Origin: a virus
DNA: 26,423 nt
IMG/VR virus record: IMGVR_UViG_3300042291_000997
Coordinates: 1-26,423 of that record
Reading direction: 5' to 3' (one strand)
Of the stretch, positions 22,137 to 26,423 are shown one piece after another; the stretch's first letter is position 1; every line of letters starts with the position of its first letter. The notes below the pieces were generated by a model. It saw nothing but the letters and a program-made list of their open reading frames with translations. It was not told the DNA's origin and ran no database searches. Made by a program: the position numbers and the translations under genes.

Positions 22137-24206
22137 ATGGCTCAAATAATAAAAAATAGAAGAGGTAGCATAGGTAATGCAAAAGATATAACCACGCAAA
22201 ACGGTGAAATAGTCGTTGCCTCGGGTTCAATCGGTGACTTATCTGGTCCCTTTTTATTAGTTGGTTCTCCAACGCCATCTGATAACGGCTTATCTGGTGT
22301 TTACAAACCAGCTTCTAAAATATACACTGGAAATTCTGTTCCTACAATTCTTTCTGCATCTTACGGTAACGTATTAGATGGTACTCCATTCTATGCTGTA
22401 GGAAGTAATACATTATATATATTAAGTTCTGCAGGCAATACTGTAATGAACTTAGCTGGTAACATTAATGGTAATACATTAGTGAACATTACAGCATCAG
22501 GCTCATTTAGTGGATCATTTCAAGGCGATGGTAGTGGATTAACAAATATATCTGCTTCTAGTATCGTTGGGTTAAATTTATCTAGAATATCAACAGGATC
22601 AGTAACAGCATCAGTTGATGTTGGTGCTACTACGTTTCAAGTAGCTAGTGGTAGTTCTAATTTCTTTAAAATTGCTAATAGCGGTATAATATCAATTACT
22701 GGTTCATTAGGAGTAACAAACGGCATTACAGGATCATTATTAGGTACTGCTTCATTTGCAGATAGAGCTACTACATCATCATATGCTTTATCATCATCAT
22801 ATTCAGACACATTAGGTGCTAGCCTAACATCATCAGCAAATGATCAAGTAAGATTATTAGCTAGTAATGGAGCTACATTATCAACTATAACAGTAAACAA
22901 TGTTACTTCAGCATCATACGCTTTAAGTGCATCATATGCTTCTTTCGCTACAACATCATCGTATGTAGCTACATCATCATATGTTCCTAATTTACAAGAA
23001 GTAAGTAATAAAGGTGCTACTACAACAAATGCACTTACAATGTCAGGTGCCTTCATTAATGGTACAACAGACATTAATGGTGACTTAAACGTTAAAGGTA
23101 CTATAACATATATTTCATCATCAACATTACAAATTGGTGATAATATAATTGAAATCAACGTTAATAAAACCGCTGGAAACAGTGGTATGATTGTATATGA
23201 TACATCAGCACCATTTACTGCATCATTATTATGGGATGCTTCATTAGATAGATGGATTGCTGGGCCATATACAAGTGAATCAATTATTATACTAGCCAGC
23301 GATACAAGCTCAATGTCAGTGAATTTTGCTAGAACAGCATCTTATTCAACTACATTAGGTGCTAGTTTAACATCGTCTGCAAACAACCAAGTACGCCTAT
23401 TAGCTAGCGACGGTAGTATTTTATCTACATTAACTGTAAATAATGTTACTTCTGCATCGTATGCTTTAAGTGCATCATACTCTAATACAGCAACTAGTGC
23501 ATCATATTCATTAGTAGCCACTTCAGCATCATACTCAGCTGTTGCTACTAGCGCTTCATATTCTGCTACAGCAACCAGTGCTTCATACTCGTTAGTAGCT
23601 ACATCAGCATCATATTCAGCAGTTGCTACAAGCGCTTCATACTCAGCTGTTGCTACTAGTGCATCTTATGCTGCTACAGCATCATCAGCCGATATATTCT
23701 TAGTTAGAAATGGTCTTACCGTTAATAGTGGTGCTGTAATAACAGGATCATTAAGAGTAACTAACGGTATTACTGGTAGTTTATTAGGTAATGTATTTGG
23801 AACAGCATCGTGGGCTAATAACGCTACAACAGCATCATACTCTTTACAAGCCACTTCAGCATCATACGCTTTACAGGCTACTACAGCATCATACTCTTTA
23901 CAAGCCACTTCAGCATCATATGCATCTCAAGCTACAACGGCATCATACGCTTTACAGGCTACTACAGCATCATATGCTTTAACAGCATCGTATGTTAATA
24001 CATTATTCCAAAATCTAAGTGTAACAGGATCAATATCTACTACAAATGGTATATTTGATAATTCATCAGGACCAGGTTTCCATTTTATGTTTATGTCTTC
24101 GTCTAACAAGATATCTTATATTAGCCCAGCAACACCAGGAGACTTAATTCAATGGAACGGTACAACAATGATAGCATCAAATCTTATAGACGGAGGTACA
24201 TTCTAA
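22137..24206 (+). CDS. Tail fibre-type protein with ASY repeats
   Basis: A 689-residue protein, almost without Cys and rich in Ser, Ala, Thr and Tyr. The N-terminus (RRGSIGNAKDITTQNGEIVVASG) resembles the attachment module of tail fibres and of the next gene. Then come GSFSGSFQGDGSGLTNI-type turns and SASYALSASYA motifs, a duplicated ~45-residue module (TLGASLTSSAN ... VNNVTSASYALSASYA at about 226 and 407), an IGDNIIEINVNK ... SLLWDASLDRWIAGP module, and two arrays of 9-residue repeats at residues 452-514 and 563-616. The C-terminal 70 residues have no repeats. Such proteins form trimeric shafts; receptor binding is possible but unproven. Confidence 0.8.
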   Translation: MAQIIKNRRGSIGNAKDITTQNGEIVVASGSIGDLSGPFLLVGSPTPSDNGLSGVYKPASKIYTGNSVPTILSASYGNVLDGTPFYAVGSNTLYILSSAGNTVMNLAGNINGNTLVNITASGSFSGSFQGDGSGLTNISASSIVGLNLSRISTGSVTASVDVGATTFQVASGSSNFFKIANSGIISITGSLGVTNGITGSLLGTASFADRATTSSYALSSSYSDTLGASLTSSANDQVRLLASNGATLSTITVNNVTSASYALSASYASFATTSSYVATSSYVPNLQEVSNKGATTTNALTMSGAFINGTTDINGDLNVKGTITYISSSTLQIGDNIIEINVNKTAGNSGMIVYDTSAPFTASLLWDASLDRWIAGPYTSESIIILASDTSSMSVNFARTASYSTTLGASLTSSANNQVRLLASDGSILSTLTVNNVTSASYALSASYSNTATSASYSLVATSASYSAVATSASYSATATSASYSLVATSASYSAVATSASYSAVATSASYAATASSADIFLVRNGLTVNSGAVITGSLRVTNGITGSLLGNVFGTASWANNATTASYSLQATSASYALQATTASYSLQATSASYASQATTASYALQATTASYALTASYVNTLFQNLSVTGSISTTNGIFDNSSGPGFHFMFMSSSNKISYISPATPGDLIQWNGTTMIASNLIDGGTF
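23490..23678 (+). repeat. 7 x 27-bp coding repeats (ATSASYSxV type)
   Basis: Seven in-frame units of nine codons encode ATSASYSLV, ATSASYSAV, ATSASYSAT and close variants. Codon usage varies between units, so the protein is more repetitive than the DNA. Confidence 0.9.
23823..23984 (+). repeat. 6 x 27-bp coding repeats (ATTASYSLQ type)
   Basis: Six in-frame nine-codon units alternate ATTASYxLQ and ATSASYxxQ. They differ from the first array by Gln in place of Val at the ninth position. Confidence 0.9.
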
Positions 24207-24228
24207 CGTAATAATTCAATTTTCTTCC

Positions 24229-24237
24229 ATATTTATA
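24229..24237 (+). promoter_or_regulatory. ATATTTATA late-promoter-like box for second fibre gene
   Basis: Copy 13, between the two fibre genes; its 35-base gap to the ATG (24273) is the longest in the set. Confidence 0.6.
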
Positions 24238-24241
24238 TAAG

Positions 24242-24253
24242 ACCTATATAGGT
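24242..24253 (+). other. 12-bp perfect palindrome ACCTATATAGGT
   Basis: A perfect dyad between the promoter-like box and the fibre ATG. It could be a protein-binding site or a very tight RNA hairpin; it may also be chance. Confidence 0.4.
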
Positions 24254-24272
24254 TCCTTATAATCCCATAGAT

Positions 24273-26423
24273 ATGGCCCAACAAGTAAAACTACGCAGAA
24301 GTTCTGTAGCGGGTAATAAACCTACAACCGCACAATTAGAATTAGGTGAATTAGCCATTAACACAAACGATGGTAAATTATATTTCGAGAAATCATCATC
24401 ACTTGGTGAATCAGTACAAGAACTAATTGTAACTGATGCTTGGAATACAGGATCAGTTAATATATCAGGGTCAATTACTGTATCTGGTTCTATCAATGCA
24501 ACTTCATTTACAGGATCATTATTAGGAACATCATCATACGCTAGACAAGCATTAAGCGCTTCATACGCTCTAGTATCAACTAGTGCATCATACGCTACAC
24601 AAGCCCTTAGTTCATCTTATACTAACAATGCTACAACAGCATCGTATGCCTTAACATCAACAAGTGCATCATTTGCTACAACAGCATCGTATGCTAATGT
24701 TGCTACAAGTGCATCATACTCAGCTACATCATCGTATGCTAACAATTTTACAGTTGCTGGAACATTAACAGCGCAAACACTTATAGTACAAACTGTAACA
24801 TCAAGTATAATTTATGCTTCAGGATCTAATCAATTAGGTGATGCTACAAACGATACTCAACTATTAATAGGAACTACTAAAATAACTGGTAGTTTACAAG
24901 TAACAGGCAGTAGTAATCTATCAGGATCATTAAATGTATCTAATGGCATTACAGGTTCACTACTAGGAACCGCGTCATACGCTTCAAATGCCTTAAGTGC
25001 TTCATACTCTTTAACATCAACATCAGCGTCATATGCATTAAGTGCTTCATATGCTACAACATCAACATCAGCATCATATGCCGCTACTTCAACAAGTGCT
25101 TCATATGCTCTAGTATCAACATCAGCATCATACGCTGCTACATCAACTAGTGCTTCTTATGCTAACAATGCTACAACAGCATCGTATGCCTTAACATCAA
25201 CAAGTGCATCATATGCCACAACATCTTCATTTGCTCAAAATGCACAAGATATTTTAATATATGTTAAAAATGTAACTGGTGCTCAAATAAATAAAGGAAA
25301 AGTAGTAAGAATATCAGGAGCAACAGGTGATAATGCTTTAATCTCAACTGCTTCATATGAAAGTGATGGAGTTTCTGCTAACACTTTAGGTATTACTTAT
25401 CAAGATATCCCTAATGATAATTTTGGATATGTAATAACTGAAGGTACATTAATAGGAATAAACACAAATGCATTCTCAGCAGGACAATTACTTTATTTAG
25501 GAGCAACTGGATCTATAATAGGAACAGCTCCAGTAGCACCATTACACGCTGTAAGATTAGGACAGGTATTAAGAGTCCAAATTAATAATGGTTCAATATA
25601 TGTTCGTATTGATAATGGATACGAATTAGGAGAATTACACGATGTAGTAGACACTACAACTACTTCATCATATGGAGATTTATTAGTAAAAAGTGGAAGT
25701 GTTTGGATTAATTCTAAACAATTAACTGGTTCATACTCTATAACTGGTAGTTGGTCAGCAACTTCATTCACAGGATCATTATTAGGAACAGCGTCATACG
25801 CTACACAAGCATTAAGTGCTTCTTATGCTAGTATTGCTGCAAGCGCTTCATACATCCCTACCCTACAACAAGTAACAAGCCAAGGAAATACTACTACTAC
25901 AGCTATAACATCATCTGGGTTATATGTTTCTGGTTCAGCAACTATAACAGGAAACTTAAATGTATTAGGTACTGCATCATTTGCTAGTGTAACATCATCA
26001 GTTGTTATAGTAGGAGATAGTACAATTATATTAAATACAGATGCACCCGCTGTTCGATTTGGGGGTATTGAAGTAATAGATTCAGGATCATTTGGAAATA
26101 ATTCTACAGGTTCATTGCTTTGGGACTCTGAAAATAATCATTGGATATATTCAAACCCATCAGGATCATCATACAGTGGTGGTATGTTAATTTCAGGTCC
26201 TAGAAACACAGGTAGTATAGGAGATGAACAAGGTACTACCCTTAATGCTATATTAAAAGGACAAGGAGGAGACCATTTAACGTCTTCTGCTATTATTGAA
26301 AACGGTACTTCAACTAACTTCTACAGCAACGCTGCTATTATAACATCAGCAGGATCAGTTACAGCAACCTCATTTACAGGATCACTTTCAGGTTCATTAC
26401 TAGGAACATCATCATACGCTTCA
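24273..26423 (+). CDS. Large tail fibre-type protein with ASY repeats (3' end outside window)
   Basis: The frame is open from ATG 24273 to the last base, giving 717 residues so far. The N-terminus (KLRRSSVAGNKPTTAQLELGELAINTNDGKLYFEK) is the common 'LxxGELAxNTxDGKLYF' module of phage tail fibre and baseplate proteins. Repeated ATSFTGSLLGTASYA blocks and SASYA arrays follow (about 24529-24743 and 24979-25234). A globular module starting IYVKNVTGAQINKGKVVRISGATGD and ending RIDNGYELGELHDV (about 25255-25650) is typical of fibre proteins. A later SLLWDSENNHWIYSNP module parallels one in the preceding fibre. Two long direct repeats occur inside. Function is likely host attachment, by family. Confidence 0.85.
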   Translation, partial: MAQQVKLRRSSVAGNKPTTAQLELGELAINTNDGKLYFEKSSSLGESVQELIVTDAWNTGSVNISGSITVSGSINATSFTGSLLGTSSYARQALSASYALVSTSASYATQALSSSYTNNATTASYALTSTSASFATTASYANVATSASYSATSSYANNFTVAGTLTAQTLIVQTVTSSIIYASGSNQLGDATNDTQLLIGTTKITGSLQVTGSSNLSGSLNVSNGITGSLLGTASYASNALSASYSLTSTSASYALSASYATTSTSASYAATSTSASYALVSTSASYAATSTSASYANNATTASYALTSTSASYATTSSFAQNAQDILIYVKNVTGAQINKGKVVRISGATGDNALISTASYESDGVSANTLGITYQDIPNDNFGYVITEGTLIGINTNAFSAGQLLYLGATGSIIGTAPVAPLHAVRLGQVLRVQINNGSIYVRIDNGYELGELHDVVDTTTTSSYGDLLVKSGSVWINSKQLTGSYSITGSWSATSFTGSLLGTASYATQALSASYASIAASASYIPTLQQVTSQGNTTTTAITSSGLYVSGSATITGNLNVLGTASFASVTSSVVIVGDSTIILNTDAPAVRFGGIEVIDSGSFGNNSTGSLLWDSENNHWIYSNPSGSSYSGGMLISGPRNTGSIGDEQGTTLNAILKGQGGDHLTSSAIIENGTSTNFYSNAAIITSAGSVTATSFTGSLSGSLLGTSSYAS
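24622..24672 (+). repeat. 51-bp direct repeat, copy 1
   Basis: Identical over 51 bases to 25162-25212, 540 bases (180 codons) downstream in the same frame of the same gene. Confidence 0.9.
25162..25212 (+). repeat. 51-bp direct repeat, copy 2
   Basis: Exact copy of 24622-24672. Recombination between the two would remove 180 codons in frame. Confidence 0.9.

Noticed and set aside
23490-23984. Regular 27-bp repeats resembling a CRISPR array
   Set aside because: Repeats are contiguous, in frame and codon-varied, with no unique spacers and no cas genes. They are protein repeats.
22844-24109. Several open frames on the minus strand and in another plus frame across the fibre repeats
   Set aside because: They encode repetitive CKEYDAVVA- or LQHHTLY-type strings that merely mirror the ASY repeats.
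559-24237. Reading the boxes as T4-type TATAAATA late promoters on the minus strand
   Set aside because: No minus-strand gene is supported anywhere and boxes follow rightward terminators, so leftward promoters make no sense here.
1-26423. tRNA genes, lysogeny genes and defence systems
   Set aside because: I looked for cloverleaf-like segments, integrase or repressor motifs and known defence families and saw none I could support.

Overview
The window is a block of the virion-morphogenesis region of a lytic, T4-like (contractile-tail) phage. Every supported gene is on the + strand. The DNA is AT-rich, genes are tightly packed with 1-8 base overlaps, and most starts have an A-rich upstream region without a Shine-Dalgarno sequence. 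That start context, plus promoter-like boxes resembling the Bacteroidota TAnnTTTG element, suggests a Bacteroidota host. The host is an inference; no gene here proves it. I see no integrase, repressor, tRNA or CRISPR array, and no gene-free stretch longer than about 205 bases.

Layout. Bases 1-5868 hold accessory and unknown genes: the 3' end of an FAD-dependent-oxidoreductase-like gene, two proteins with near-superimposable 20-residue N-terminal leaders (588 and 3735), a P-loop kinase-like protein (3181), a two-membrane-segment coiled-coil protein (4654), an acidic protein with a related leader (5329) and several small unknowns. Bases 5947-16702 form the head module: large terminase (gp17-like), portal (gp20-like), five genes of unknown function including a 43-residue acid-free basic protein, prohead protease (gp21-like), scaffold (gp22-like) and major capsid protein (gp23-like). 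A free-standing HNH endonuclease with its own promoter-like box and terminators on both sides lies between the capsid gene and phoH. Bases 18133-21856 form the neck and tail-completion module (gp13-like, gp14-like, gp15-like, plus small unknowns). Bases 21856-26423 encode fibre-type structural proteins built from ASYA-type 9-residue repeats; the last runs off the window. The tail sheath and tube genes that follow gene 17 in T4 are not between terminase and portal here.

How the genes work together. The scaffold and capsid proteins, with the portal, would build the prohead; the protease would cut them and probably other internal proteins; the terminase packages DNA; gp13, gp14 and gp15 close the neck and join the tail. 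Two system-level patterns stand out. First, an ATATTTAT box precedes 13 genes or gene clusters, sometimes only 3 bases before the ATG. It reads as a late promoter, and is the reverse complement of the T4 late-promoter core. Second, three proteins share a 20-residue N-terminal leader ending LxE at residue 20, and an RMQ-LA-type peptide recurs at the scaffold C-terminus and elsewhere. This suggests a capsid-targeting and prohead-protease processing code analogous to, but different in sequence from, that of T4.
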